From an uncultured Lachnospira sp. (GTDB lineage Bacteria > Bacillota > Clostridia > Lachnospirales > Lachnospiraceae), in NCBI GenBank assembly GCA_910587485.1, contig CAJUKN010000001.1, positions 165,783-229,782 of the forward strand: DNA of 64,000 nt, read 5' to 3'. The number at the start of each line of letters is the position of its first letter. Within the stretch, counting starts at the first letter, position 1. A model generated the notes under the pieces. That model did no database searches, had not been told where the DNA came from, and worked only from the letters and a program-made list of their open reading frames with translations. Shown piece after piece: positions 33,923-41,673 of the stretch. Made by a program: the position numbers and the translations under genes.

Positions 33923-34124
33923 TTGCATATTTTAAATAATGAAAATATAATTATAAAAAAGCATATAGAAAAAATATATTTTTGTAATAAAATAATTATA
34001 TATTTTATATAAAATTCATTGAATATGGATTATAAGTTCTATATAATGAAAATGTAACAATAAATATTATTATTTAATAATTTATTTTTTGTTACATTTT
34101 TTACTTTACTTCTTTTCTAAATTG

Positions 34125-34166
34125 CTAAAAGTTCTAATCAATTTTGTAATTGGTTAGAACTTTTTG
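34125..34166 (+). terminator. Intrinsic terminator downstream of the LysR gene
   Basis: AAAAGTTCTAA...TTAGAACTTTTT forms a strong hairpin with an inner ATTTTGTAAT loop and an uninterrupted T-run. It lies about 200 bp after the stop. The rest of the gap 33923-34309 is very AT-rich with no gene seen. Confidence 0.75.
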
Positions 34167-34309
34167 GCTAGTTCATGTAGTTATCCTATGATAAAGTTTT
34201 ATTGATATAAAAGTATTATAGCAATTTGCACAATTTTTAGTGTAAAATAATAAAATGATTTTTGAATATGATTGATTTTTTGTTAAAAATATAAAATGGA
34301 GGTGTTATT

Positions 34310-35083
34310 ATGGAAATTGAACTCAATAACAACGTAATTGATTATTATAATACATATGATGAAGATGGAAGATTATTTCGTAATTATAGCCATCAAATTG
34401 AATGGCTGACTACTATACATTATTTTGATAATTTAATACCTAATAACAGTAAAATTTTTGACGGTTGTGCAGGAACAGGAAATTATGCGTTTAAACTAGC
34501 TCAACAAGGTCACAGCGTTGTTGCAAGTGATATTGTGCCTCGTAATGTAAATATTATAACAGAAAAACAAAAGAAAAATCCAATACTAAAAGAGGTATTT
34601 GTTGGAGATATTTGTAATTGTAATCATTATGATAATCATTATTTTGATGTCGTTCTTTGTATGGGAGCATTTTATCATTTAAATGAAAATATGCGTTGTA
34701 AAGCAATGGAACAGTGTTTAAGATTGTTAAATGCAAATGGTATGTTGGTTATAAGTTATATTAATTTGTTAGCAGTGTTACATTTGAATATTGCACCTCA
34801 ATTAGCAAATATAAGTGAAATTTTGAAGTGCTATCATGCTAAAAGTTTTGGAGATTGTTTTGTTTATATGATGCCAGAAGAAATTGAAAAAATGGCAGAC
34901 AAATACAATCTAAAAATACTTCATCATATAACTGTTGATGAAAATCCATTATTACGGTGTGAAAATTTTTGCGAAGCAAAAAAAGAAGATTTTGAAAAAT
35001 ATATGAAATTACATTTCAGTATATGCGAAAATAAAAACTTTTTGGGTTGTGGACTTCATAACCTTGTTTTTTTACAGCAATAA
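34310..35083 (+). CDS. Class I SAM-dependent methyltransferase
   Basis: This 257-residue protein has a Rossmann-type methyltransferase fold. Motif I is FDGCAGTGNYAFKLAQQGH (residues about 47-65), the acidic end of strand 2 is ASDIVPRNV, motif IV is FDVVLCMGAFYHL, and the later strand is GMLVISYINLL. The substrate is unknown; it resembles the UbiE/COQ5-like small-molecule methylases. ATG 34310 lies behind GGAGGTG. It stands alone between two long AT-rich gaps and is lower in G+C than most neighbours, which could mean transfer. Confidence 0.88.
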   Translation: MEIELNNNVIDYYNTYDEDGRLFRNYSHQIEWLTTIHYFDNLIPNNSKIFDGCAGTGNYAFKLAQQGHSVVASDIVPRNVNIITEKQKKNPILKEVFVGDICNCNHYDNHYFDVVLCMGAFYHLNENMRCKAMEQCLRLLNANGMLVISYINLLAVLHLNIAPQLANISEILKCYHAKSFGDCFVYMMPEEIEKMADKYNLKILHHITVDENPLLRCENFCEAKKEDFEKYMKLHFSICENKNFLGCGLHNLVFLQQ

Positions 35084-35833
35084 AAAGTAATCAAATAGCC
35101 TAATATAGGATAAATAATCCAATAACTTTTAATTGACAATTTAATAAAAATTAAAAATTGCAGTAACAATAAAAATATTGTTGTTTGGAAATTTTTTTAA
35201 ATTATATAAATATATATGAATAGTTTAATATATCAATATTTTAGTGTATGGAATATTTTATTACAAAAAGTTTGTCATATTTAAAATACATGTATAAAAG
35301 AGGTGATGAAGAAACGATAATTAGAAAACGGAATATTAAGTCAGTCTAAGCAAGTTCAACGGAATAATTTTGTTTCCTAGCAACTGCTTTTATTTTTGGA
35401 AAATAATTACTTTATCAAGCCTAAAAAACGGATTTTGCTTAATAACATATTATTTAACAATTTCAATAACATATAATAATTACTTTAATTTGATAATATT
35501 ATGTATGTATTCGATTCTTTATGAATATTAAGAGATATATAGATTATTTAAGTATACTTTTTCGTATTTAAAAATTAATATTTTAATTTAAGTGGTGTAC
35601 CAAGAAAAAATATAAAAATCAAGAATATATTTATAGGAATTATATAAAAATATATTTTAAGTGAAAAACTTAGAAAAGGTATATTTTATCGAGTATATTA
35701 TGTATGCTTAATGCGTTGTTGTTAAGTATATATTGTCGCTTATATTCATAGTTTTACGTGTGGCAATATTGTGTCAAGATTGTTTGATATAATATTGATT
35801 TTGCTTAAAAGTTGCATAGAAAGGGAGGGTATC
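35084..35833. other. Long AT-rich gap without a recognisable gene
   Basis: About 750 bp of very low G+C contain no coding frame with a ribosome-binding site and family signal. A short frame after GAGGTG near 35300 stops within 20 codons. Near the end, TTGATATAAT (35784-35793) forms an extended -10 box that could serve the small HTH gene, without a clear -35 box. This may be decayed horizontally acquired DNA. Confidence 0.5.
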
Positions 35834-36052
35834 ATGTTTAAATATATAAGCAATAGTCAGATAAAAAAAGAATTTAAAAAAGCAGTAATTGACCATGATA
35901 CAACTATGGTAGCAATTGCGGAAAAATGTGGAATCAATAGGCAGCAGCTTAATAATCGTTTTAACAATAACAGATTAGCTTTGTCTGATTTATCAAAATG
36001 GTGTGATGCTATGGATTGTGATTTGGTAATTGATTTTAAGCCAAGAGAGTAG
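35834..36052 (+). CDS. Small helix-turn-helix DNA-binding protein
   Basis: This 72-residue protein starts at ATG 35834 behind GGGAGGG. It has a compact XRE-like HTH (TTMVAIAEKCGINRQQLNN, then RFNNNRLALSDLSKWCDAMD). The pattern resembles small phage- or plasmid-type regulators, where the region NRLALSDLSKWCDALGC-like sets the last helix. It has no neighbour that would suggest a target and could be a remnant of a mobile element. Confidence 0.75.
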   Translation: MFKYISNSQIKKEFKKAVIDHDTTMVAIAEKCGINRQQLNNRFNNNRLALSDLSKWCDAMDCDLVIDFKPRE

Positions 36053-36180
36053 ATTCATTCATTTATCATATCATTTTAAAGCATTTTTAAATGATATTTT
36101 CATTAAATAGCAATTGTCAAAGAATTTCTTGGTTTAAATAAATTCCAGTTTGGAAGAAAATAGAATTAAAATATTAATAT

Positions 36181-36227
36181 TGCTGACATTCAAAGATAAA
36201 AATTTGAGTGTCAGCAGTTATTTTTTT
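36181..36227 (+). terminator. Intrinsic terminator after the small HTH gene
   Basis: TGCTGACA (36181-36188) pairs with TGTCAGCA (36209-36216). The inner stem TCAAA/TTTGA extends it, and a T-run follows at 36220-36227. The gap from here to 36470 holds nothing recognisable. Confidence 0.82.
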
Positions 36228-36470
36228 GATGTAATTAAAATTAATATATAATAAGTTATACACACCTAAACTGACGACATATGCAAAGCAATTACCAAAA
36301 ATTCTCCCCATCACAACACAAAAACCTATAATAATTCATTAAAATCAACTATCAAAACTTCTAATTACAATATTACCTCAATTACATTAATCCAAAAAAG
36401 AACTTAAAATATTTTAAGTAAAAGTATAGAATCACAAATAAAAAAAGAGGAAATAATTACATAAAATTTA

Positions 36471-36499
36471 TTGACAAATAAAACACACTGTTATATTAT
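36471..36499 (+). promoter_or_regulatory. Promoter of rplU-prp-rpmA
   Basis: TTGACA (36471-36476), a 17-base spacer and TATTAT (36494-36499) form a near-consensus promoter. Transcription should start close to 36506, giving a 150-base leader. Confidence 0.88.
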
Positions 36500-36505
36500 A
36501 TTTTA

Positions 36506-36655
36506 GTGTGCCGCACAGCTAGGGAATAAACAACGGATTTCATGCTTCGCAAGTCATCCTTATGTTAAATAGCAGATAGCACCCTTTGTAAGCTATCTTT
36601 ATGTCAAGTAGAGCAATCTCCCCAAAGCTGGCGAGTATTTAATTAGGAGGTCCAT
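36506..36655 (+). ncRNA. Ribosomal protein L21 leader (autoregulatory mRNA structure)
   Basis: The leader of rplU holds GTGTGCCGCACAGCTAGGGA near its 5' end and a hairpin GGAT...ATCC. A second hairpin pairs AGATAGC (36574-36580) with GCTATCT (36592-36598), and a final GC-containing part lies before AGGAGG. An L21 leader motif is known upstream of rplU in Firmicutes and is thought to bind L21 for feedback control. I assign it by position, length and structured character, not by a covariance search. Confidence 0.65.
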
Positions 36656-36964
36656 ATGTACGCAATTATAGCAACAGGTGGTAAACAGTACACAGTTTCA
36701 GAAGGTGATGTTATTTATATTGAAAAACTTGGCAAAAATGCTGGTGATACAGTTACATTCGACCAAGTTCTTTTTGTTAATAACGGTGAAGCTAAAGTTG
36801 GTGAACCTACAGTAGCAGGTGCTTCTGTTACAGCAAGTGTTGTAGAAGAAGGAAAAGCGAAGAAGGTTATCGTTTACAAGTACAAGAGAAAGACAGGCTA
36901 TCATAAAAAGAATGGTCATAGACAGCCTTTCACTAAGGTTAAGATTGAAAAAATTAACGCTTAA
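36656..36964 (+). CDS. rplU: 50S ribosomal protein L21
   Basis: This 102-residue L21 has the family start MYAIIATGGKQYTVSEGDVI and the basic C-terminal motif KRKTGYHKKNGHRQPFTKVK, which contacts 23S rRNA. ATG 36656 lies after AGGAGG. It opens the conserved rplU-prp-rpmA-obgE order. Confidence 0.97.
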   Translation: MYAIIATGGKQYTVSEGDVIYIEKLGKNAGDTVTFDQVLFVNNGEAKVGEPTVAGASVTASVVEEGKAKKVIVYKYKRKTGYHKKNGHRQPFTKVKIEKINA

Positions 36965-36993
36965 TTCTTGTAACAGAAAGGCATGAAATTATT

Positions 36994-37338
36994 ATGACTC
37001 ATGCTATTATTTATAAAAGTTCACTCAATGGTGAAATTTTGGGATTTAAGACAGAAGGACATGCTAATTTTGCCGAGAAGGGCAGTGATATTGTATGTGC
37101 TTCAATTTCGGTACTTGTTGTCAATACAATCAATGCAATCGATTTATATACGGTTGATAAATATGAGACACAAGTCAATGAGGATTTAGCGTTAATCGAG
37201 TTTAAGTTAAATCCATTTGTAAGTGAAATACATGTTTCTAATGAAGCAAGGGTATTACTCAATGCACTAGAGCTTGGTTTAAGCCAGATAGCAGCCGGTA
37301 ATCCTAAGCATTTATCGATAATGATTGAGGAGGTGTAA
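36994..37338 (+). CDS. prp: Ribosomal-processing cysteine protease Prp
   Basis: This 114-residue protease (YsxB) removes the N-terminal extension of ribosomal protein L27 in Firmicutes. The catalytic His and Cys are visible in GHANFAEKGSDIVCA. The remaining beta-alpha fold is of normal size. Its substrate gene rpmA starts only four bases after its stop, and L27 here carries the cleavable N-terminus, so the pair is functional together. ATG 36994 follows GAAAGG. Confidence 0.95.
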   Translation: MTHAIIYKSSLNGEILGFKTEGHANFAEKGSDIVCASISVLVVNTINAIDLYTVDKYETQVNEDLALIEFKLNPFVSEIHVSNEARVLLNALELGLSQIAAGNPKHLSIMIEEV

Positions 37339-37342
37339 GGTT

Positions 37343-37633
37343 ATGTTGAATTTGAATCTTCAGTTTTTTGCTCATAAAAAGGGAGTTGGTTCTACTAAGA
37401 ACGGTAGAGATTCAGAGTCTAAAAGATTAGGCGCAAAGAGAGCTGACGGACAATTTGTTTTAGCTGGCAATATTCTTTACAGACAGCGTGGAACAAAGAT
37501 TCTTCCAGGTGTTAATGTTGGTCGTGGCAGCGATGATACATTATTTGCACTTGTTGATGGTACTGTTAGATTCGAGAGAAAGGGCAGAGATAAAAAGCAG
37601 GTTTCTGTTTATCCTGTAGCCGCTAACGAATAA
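37343..37633 (+). CDS. rpmA: 50S ribosomal protein L27 (precursor with cleavable N-terminus)
   Basis: This 96-residue L27 starts MLNLNLQFFAHKKG. In Firmicutes the first nine residues (up to LQFF) are cut off by Prp before assembly, exposing AHKKG, whose start reaches the peptidyl transferase centre. The rest, GVGSTKNGRDSESKRLGAKR and the RGTKILPG region, is standard. ATG 37343 follows GGAGGTG. Confidence 0.97.
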   Translation: MLNLNLQFFAHKKGVGSTKNGRDSESKRLGAKRADGQFVLAGNILYRQRGTKILPGVNVGRGSDDTLFALVDGTVRFERKGRDKKQVSVYPVAANE

Positions 37634-37652
37634 TGTTTGTTAAGTTTTTATG

Positions 37653-37683
37653 GCTCCAAGTCTTTTGGCTTGGAGCTTTTTTT
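37653..37683 (+). terminator. Intrinsic terminator between rpmA and obgE
   Basis: GCTCCAAG (37653-37660) pairs with CTTGGAGC (37669-37676) and is followed by seven T. It should separate the ribosomal genes from obgE at least partly. Confidence 0.9.
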
Positions 37684-37705
37684 AGAAATAGAAAGGTAAA
37701 AAAAT

Positions 37706-38998
37706 ATGTTTTCAGATAGAGTACGCATATTTATTAAATCAGGCAAGGGCGGCGATGGACATGTTAGTTTTAGAAGAGAACTTTATGTTCCTGATGGTGG
37801 TCCTGATGGTGGCAATGGTGGCAAAGGCGGCGATATTATATTTGAAGTTGACAAGGGCTTGAATACATTAGGCGATTTTCGACACAATAGTAAATATATT
37901 GCTGAAAGTGGTGCTGAAGGTGGAAAAAGACGCTGTACTGGCAAAAATGGTGAAGATTTAATTATAAAAGTTCCAGAAGGAACGGTTTTATATGACGATG
38001 AAAGCAATAAAGTAATTGCCGATATGTCTAATGATAATCTTCGAGAAGTCATATTAAAAGGGGGACGCGGCGGCAAAGGAAATATGAATTATGCCACAGC
38101 AACAATGCAGGCACCTCAATATGCACAGCCGGGTCAAGAAGCAAAAGAATTGTGGATAAGACTGGAATTAAAAGTAATTGCTGATGTTGGATTAGTAGGG
38201 TTTCCTAATGTTGGCAAGTCAACACTTTTATCAAGAGTAACCAATGCAAAGCCTAAGATTGCCAATTATCATTTTACAACGCTAAATCCAAATCTTGGTG
38301 TTGTTGATATTGAAGGTGGAAAAGGATTTGTTATAGCAGATATTCCCGGATTAATAGAAGGCGCATCGGAAGGCGTTGGACTTGGACATGACTTTTTGCG
38401 TCATATTGAACGTACAAAAGTTATTATACACATGGTTGATGCCGCTTCTGTCGAAGGGCGAAATCCAGTAGATGATATTCAGGCTATCAATGCAGAGCTT
38501 GAAAGGTATAATCCAGATTTGTTAAAAAGACCACAAATTATTGCTGCTAATAAAATTGATGCTATATATGATAATGGTGAAAAAAATCCTGTTGACGTAT
38601 TAAAAGAAACATTTGAGCCATTAGGTATCAACGTATATCCAATATCAGCAGTTACAGGAAAAGGATTAAAAGAACTTTTGTACGCCGTTCGTCATATTTT
38701 AGATTCCTTAGATGATAATCCCGTTATGTTTGAAAAAGAATTAGATATCAATACCTTATTTGACAATACAGTTGAAGCATTTTATGTAGATAAATCTCCA
38801 GAAGGTATTTATCTTGTATATGGTCCACGAGTTGACCGAATGCTAGGTTACACAAATCTTGATTCAGAAAAAGGATTTAACTTTTTTCAGAAATTTTTAA
38901 AAGAAACAGGCATTTTAAAAGAATTAAAGGATTTAGGCGTACAGGAAGGTGATACTGTTCGTGTAGGAGAATATCTTGAATTTGATTATTATGATTAA
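37706..38998 (+). CDS. obgE: Obg GTPase (ribosome assembly and stress)
   Basis: This essential GTPase has 430 residues in three domains: a glycine-rich Obg fold (KSGKGGDGHVSFRRE, about 1-155), the G domain (P-loop GFPNVGKSTLLS, DIPGLIEGAS, ANKID, ISAVTGKG, about 160-335), and an OCT domain (about 355-428, with a DxVRVGEYLEFDY-type end). It acts in 50S maturation and in stress control. ATG 37706 follows GAAAGG. The position after rpmA is conserved across Bacillota. Confidence 0.97.
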   Translation: MFSDRVRIFIKSGKGGDGHVSFRRELYVPDGGPDGGNGGKGGDIIFEVDKGLNTLGDFRHNSKYIAESGAEGGKRRCTGKNGEDLIIKVPEGTVLYDDESNKVIADMSNDNLREVILKGGRGGKGNMNYATATMQAPQYAQPGQEAKELWIRLELKVIADVGLVGFPNVGKSTLLSRVTNAKPKIANYHFTTLNPNLGVVDIEGGKGFVIADIPGLIEGASEGVGLGHDFLRHIERTKVIIHMVDAASVEGRNPVDDIQAINAELERYNPDLLKRPQIIAANKIDAIYDNGEKNPVDVLKETFEPLGINVYPISAVTGKGLKELLYAVRHILDSLDDNPVMFEKELDINTLFDNTVEAFYVDKSPEGIYLVYGPRVDRMLGYTNLDSEKGFNFFQKFLKETGILKELKDLGVQEGDTVRVGEYLEFDYYD

Positions 38999-39004
38999 TT
39001 TTTT

Positions 39005-39168
39005 AACCTCGTTAAGAAAGTCCCCTACTTCAATGCTGCAAAGACATAAGTGGTGGATAGGGACTTGCTTGTTTCAGTGAGAGTACAAGCTCCCACTGGA
39101 AAGCTGCGATAGCAGATAGATGGTTTGAGCAAGTAGCGTAGCGGATTGTGAATATCCGCTTTGACTAA
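39005..39168 (+). repeat. Family A interspersed repeat, copy A3 (with internal insertion)
   Basis: This is a complete copy, 164 bp, similar to 641-770, with about 35 extra bases after GGGACTTGC. The insert contains its own inverted repeat (AGTG...CACT in CAGTGAGAGTACAAGCTCCC then ACTGG). The outer stem AAGTCCCC/GGGGACTT is interrupted by ATAGGGACTT, and the 3' hairpin AGCGGAT/ATCCGCT is intact. It lies right after obgE and 20 bp before the family B copy. Confidence 0.82.
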
Positions 39169-39187
39169 AATATAATTCAATAAACAG

Positions 39188-39272
39188 TTTGTGCCTATGC
39201 GCTGCTTGACACAAACTTTGCGCCAAAGAATTTTGGATTTTAGGTTCTCACAAAAGCAGCGTAGAAATGAGG
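39188..39272 (+). repeat. Family B leader repeat, copy B4
   Basis: TTTGTG (39188-39193) pairs with CACAAA (39210-39215). The loop GCGCTGCTT (39199-39207) is complementary over nine bases to AAGCAGCGT (39254-39262), directly before the Shine-Dalgarno sequence GAAATGAGG (39264-39272). A small hairpin CTTTG/CAAAG sits between the halves. Confidence 0.78.
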
Positions 39273-39281
39273 ATAAATCAT

Positions 39282-39800
39282 ATGACCAGTAAACAGCGTG
39301 CATATTTAAAAGGGCTTGCAATGACAATCGAGCCTATTTTTCAATTAGGTAAAGCAAGTCTTACACCAGAAAATACAAAGGCAATAAATGAAGCTTTAGA
39401 AGCAAGAGAATTAATAAAAATTCATGTCTTACAAAATTGTGCAGACAATCCAAAGGAAATTGCTGTAATGATTGCAGAAAGGACTCATTCGCAAGTTGTT
39501 CAAGTGATTGGCAAGAAAATTGTTCTCTATAAGCCAAAAACAAAGCAAAAAATAAAAGATAATACAAAAACAAACACAAAACATCAATCAAAAGCCTTTT
39601 CTAAAAATAAATTAAAGAATACAACGAAACAACAATCAAAAAAGAGTTTTAAAAATAAAATGAAAGATACTGCAGAACAACAATCAAAAAAAGAGTTTAA
39701 AAATAAAGCAAAAAATGCTGTTTCTAAAACTAGCCGCAGCATGGAGGCTAAAAATGGTTCAAGAAAAAAGAATAGTAGGAATTATGGGGGGAACATTTAA
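39282..39800 (+). CDS. yhbY: YhbY/CRM-domain RNA-binding protein with Lys-rich tail
   Basis: This YhbY-family protein binds the pre-50S ribosome. The CRM domain fills residues about 1-90 (TSKQRAYLKGLAMTIEPIFQ, then LGKASLTPENTKAINEALEA and the GKKIVLYKPK end), which is the whole usual length. An unusual tail of about 80 residues follows, very rich in Lys, Asn and Gln. It is built of three imperfect repeats of about 16 residues (HQSKAFSKNKLKNTT, QQSKKSFKNKMKDTA, QQSKKEFKNKAKNAV). ATG 39282 has GAGG upstream; ATG 39267 lies in the ribosome-binding site. The tail overlaps the nadD start by 47 bp. Confidence 0.9.
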   Translation: MTSKQRAYLKGLAMTIEPIFQLGKASLTPENTKAINEALEARELIKIHVLQNCADNPKEIAVMIAERTHSQVVQVIGKKIVLYKPKTKQKIKDNTKTNTKHQSKAFSKNKLKNTTKQQSKKSFKNKMKDTAEQQSKKEFKNKAKNAVSKTSRSMEAKNGSRKKNSRNYGGNI

Positions 39801-40368
39801 CCCCATACATGTAGGACATATTCAGATAGCAATCGCTGCATACCAGCAATTTCATTTGCCAGAAATTCTTATTATGCCTAGTGGGAATCCTTCTTCCTAT
39901 AAAGATACACAGGAGCTTGCAAGTGCTAGTCACCGATGTAATATGATTTATTTGGCAATCAAAAATTATTCTTATATGAAATTGTCAACACTTGAGATAA
40001 ATAGACAAGGAAAAACATTTACTTCTGATACTTTAGAAGAACTCAAGCCACTTTATGATACAATTTATTTTATTATAGGTGCAGACTCTTTATTTGCATT
40101 AGAGACATGGCATAAGGCAGCATATGTTATGAATCATTGTCATTTTTTAGCTGCAAATCGAAATCGACATAAAAGCCAAGAACTATTAAATCAAATTGAA
40201 TATTTAAAAACAACATATCAAGCAACAATAGATTTAATTGAAACAAGGGATTATCCTTTTAGTTCAACGGATATACGCAATAAAGTTTCTAAAAATAAAA
40301 ATATTGATAAAATGGTAGGAGCAGAAGTTGCACAATATATTAAAAATCATAAATTGTATCAATCATAA
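39754..40368 (+). CDS. nadD: Nicotinate-nucleotide adenylyltransferase
   Basis: This enzyme adenylates nicotinate mononucleotide to deamido-NAD. The 204-residue nucleotidylyltransferase shows GIMGGTFNPIHVGHIQIA (with the T/HxGH motif) and the C-terminal SSTDIRNKV. ATG 39754 lies five bases after ATGGAGG, inside the yhbY tail, so translation is coupled. It shares the NAD pathway with nadB and nadC at the start of the window, and its transcription unit carries the same A+B repeat leader as nadC. yqeK follows after a gap that holds a gene remnant. Confidence 0.96.
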   Translation: MVQEKRIVGIMGGTFNPIHVGHIQIAIAAYQQFHLPEILIMPSGNPSSYKDTQELASASHRCNMIYLAIKNYSYMKLSTLEINRQGKTFTSDTLEELKPLYDTIYFIIGADSLFALETWHKAAYVMNHCHFLAANRNRHKSQELLNQIEYLKTTYQATIDLIETRDYPFSSTDIRNKVSKNKNIDKMVGAEVAQYIKNHKLYQS

Positions 40369-40382
40369 AAATTGCACAGGTA

Positions 40383-40480
40383 ATGAGATTAGCCAATTTT
40401 TATAAAATAGACTTGGAAAAGGCTTTTGTTGACGCAAGAGAAGACGAAGACCGCTATTTAAAATCCAGAGGGGTTTAAGA
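40383..40480 (+). pseudogene. Gene remnant, possibly the C-terminus of a MazG-like NTP pyrophosphohydrolase
   Basis: An ATG frame reads MRLANFYKIDLEKAFVDARE and then goes out of frame. Dropping one GA from the GAGAGA run at 40438-40443 lets it continue as DEDRYLKSRGV to TAA 40478. The two halves together look like a helical C-terminus of MazG-type all-alpha pyrophosphatases (LANF/KID-x-EKA pattern). There is no good ribosome-binding site. nadD and yqeK are normally direct neighbours, so this is an inserted or decayed piece. Family assignment is weak. Confidence 0.35.
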
Positions 40481-40531
40481 AAGTTAAAGATATAAAGATT
40501 ATTGATATCAGTAATAAAAGGAGATTCTGTT

Positions 40532-41125
40532 ATGAATAATGCCTATGTACATGATTTAAGAAAAAAAGTAAAAAAAGAATTTAAAAAAGACAAGTCAAGA
40601 TATTGGCATACGATTGGTGTTGCGCAAACTGCTGCCAATCTTGCCATGTGTTATGAGGTGGATATAGAAAAAGCATTTGTTGCAGGACTGCTGCACGATT
40701 GTGCTAAATGTTATACCAATGAGCAATTGTTACATGATTGCTTGGAATATCAAATTGAAATTAATAAGTATGAACAGGCAAGTCCTTATTTATTGCATAG
40801 CAAATTAGGTGCATATTTTGCAAAAAATATATATGGTATTGAAGATGAGGATATTATTAATGCTATTTTATTTCATACAACAGGACGACCCAAAATGTCA
40901 AAATTGGAGGAAATTATATTTATAGCAGATTATATTGAACCATATCGCAATAGAGCAGACGACCTTGATATAATTAGAAAATTGGCTTATAAAGATATTG
41001 AAAAAGCAATATTAAAAGCGACAGAGGATACATTAAATTATCTAAAGAGTAAAGGAAAAGAACAATTTATCGATGCACTTTCTGTACAGACATACGAATA
41101 TTATAAAGAAAAATGTAAGCAATAA
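40532..41125 (+). CDS. yqeK: YqeK HD-domain diadenosine tetraphosphatase
   Basis: This 197-residue HD-domain hydrolase of the YqeK family cleaves Ap4A symmetrically to two ADP in studied Firmicutes. The metal-binding motifs are RYWHTIGVAQTAA, AGLLHDCAK, a His in ILFHTTG, and IADYIEPYRNRAD. ATG 40532 follows AAAGGAG. Its place between nadD and rsfS is conserved in Bacillota. Confidence 0.94.
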   Translation: MNNAYVHDLRKKVKKEFKKDKSRYWHTIGVAQTAANLAMCYEVDIEKAFVAGLLHDCAKCYTNEQLLHDCLEYQIEINKYEQASPYLLHSKLGAYFAKNIYGIEDEDIINAILFHTTGRPKMSKLEEIIFIADYIEPYRNRADDLDIIRKLAYKDIEKAILKATEDTLNYLKSKGKEQFIDALSVQTYEYYKEKCKQ

Positions 41126-41214
41126 AAAGCACTTATTTATATAATTTATTAAATTTATAATAGATACAATTACCTATTATAAGATAAATCATTGAAGAAA
41201 GGAATTAGTTATAA

Positions 41215-41583
41215 ATGATAGATAAAACAAATGCCAAGAAAATGGTAAAAATAGCCGTAGAAGCTATGCGCGATAAAAAGGCTGAAGATATAAAAGTAAT
41301 TGATATCAGTAATATTTCAGTAATAGCAGATTACTTTATTATAACAGATGGAAAAAATCAAAAACATATACAGGCTATTACAGATAATATTCAAGAAAAA
41401 CTATTTGAACAAGGTTATGAAAACCCAAGAATGGAAGGTTATAATACAGCAAATTGGATATTGTTAGATTATAATGACATCATTATTCATATCTTTAATA
41501 CAGAAGACCGTTTATTTTATGACTTGGAAAGAATTTGGCGAGATGGAATTGATGTCAATCCAGACGAATTATTCCCCGCATGA
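41215..41583 (+). CDS. rsfS: Ribosomal silencing factor RsfS
   Basis: This 122-residue RsfS/YbeB/Iojap protein binds L14 and blocks subunit joining when nutrients are low. Conserved parts are VIDISNISVIADYFIITDGK, NWILLDYNDIIIHIFN and FYDLERIW. ATG 41215 follows AAAGGAA. It closes the nadD-yqeK-rsfS unit and is followed by a terminator. Confidence 0.96.
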   Translation: MIDKTNAKKMVKIAVEAMRDKKAEDIKVIDISNISVIADYFIITDGKNQKHIQAITDNIQEKLFEQGYENPRMEGYNTANWILLDYNDIIIHIFNTEDRLFYDLERIWRDGIDVNPDELFPA

Positions 41584-41584
41584 T

Positions 41585-41618
41585 AAAAAAGTAAAAACAT
41601 TAAAAAAGTAAAAACATT
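41585..41618. repeat. Two tandem copies of a 17-bp AT-rich unit
   Basis: AAAAAAGTAAAAACATT occurs twice in a row directly after the rsfS stop and starts a third time. It looks like local slippage and has no clear role. Confidence 0.7.
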
Positions 41619-41627
41619 AAAAAAGTT

Positions 41628-41670
41628 TACTTGACCTGTCCAGCTAATTGCCAGACAGGTCAAGTTTTAT
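41628..41670. terminator. Intrinsic terminator after rsfS
   Basis: ACTTGACCTGTC pairs with GACAGGTCAAGT around 13 bases and is followed by TTTTAT. It lies four bases before the stop of the convergent HTH gene. Confidence 0.85.
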
Positions 41671-41673
41671 GTA

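Noticed and set aside
41585..41618. Tandem 17-bp units as a possible CRISPR array
   Set aside because: The units touch each other without spacers and there are only two; no cas genes are present.
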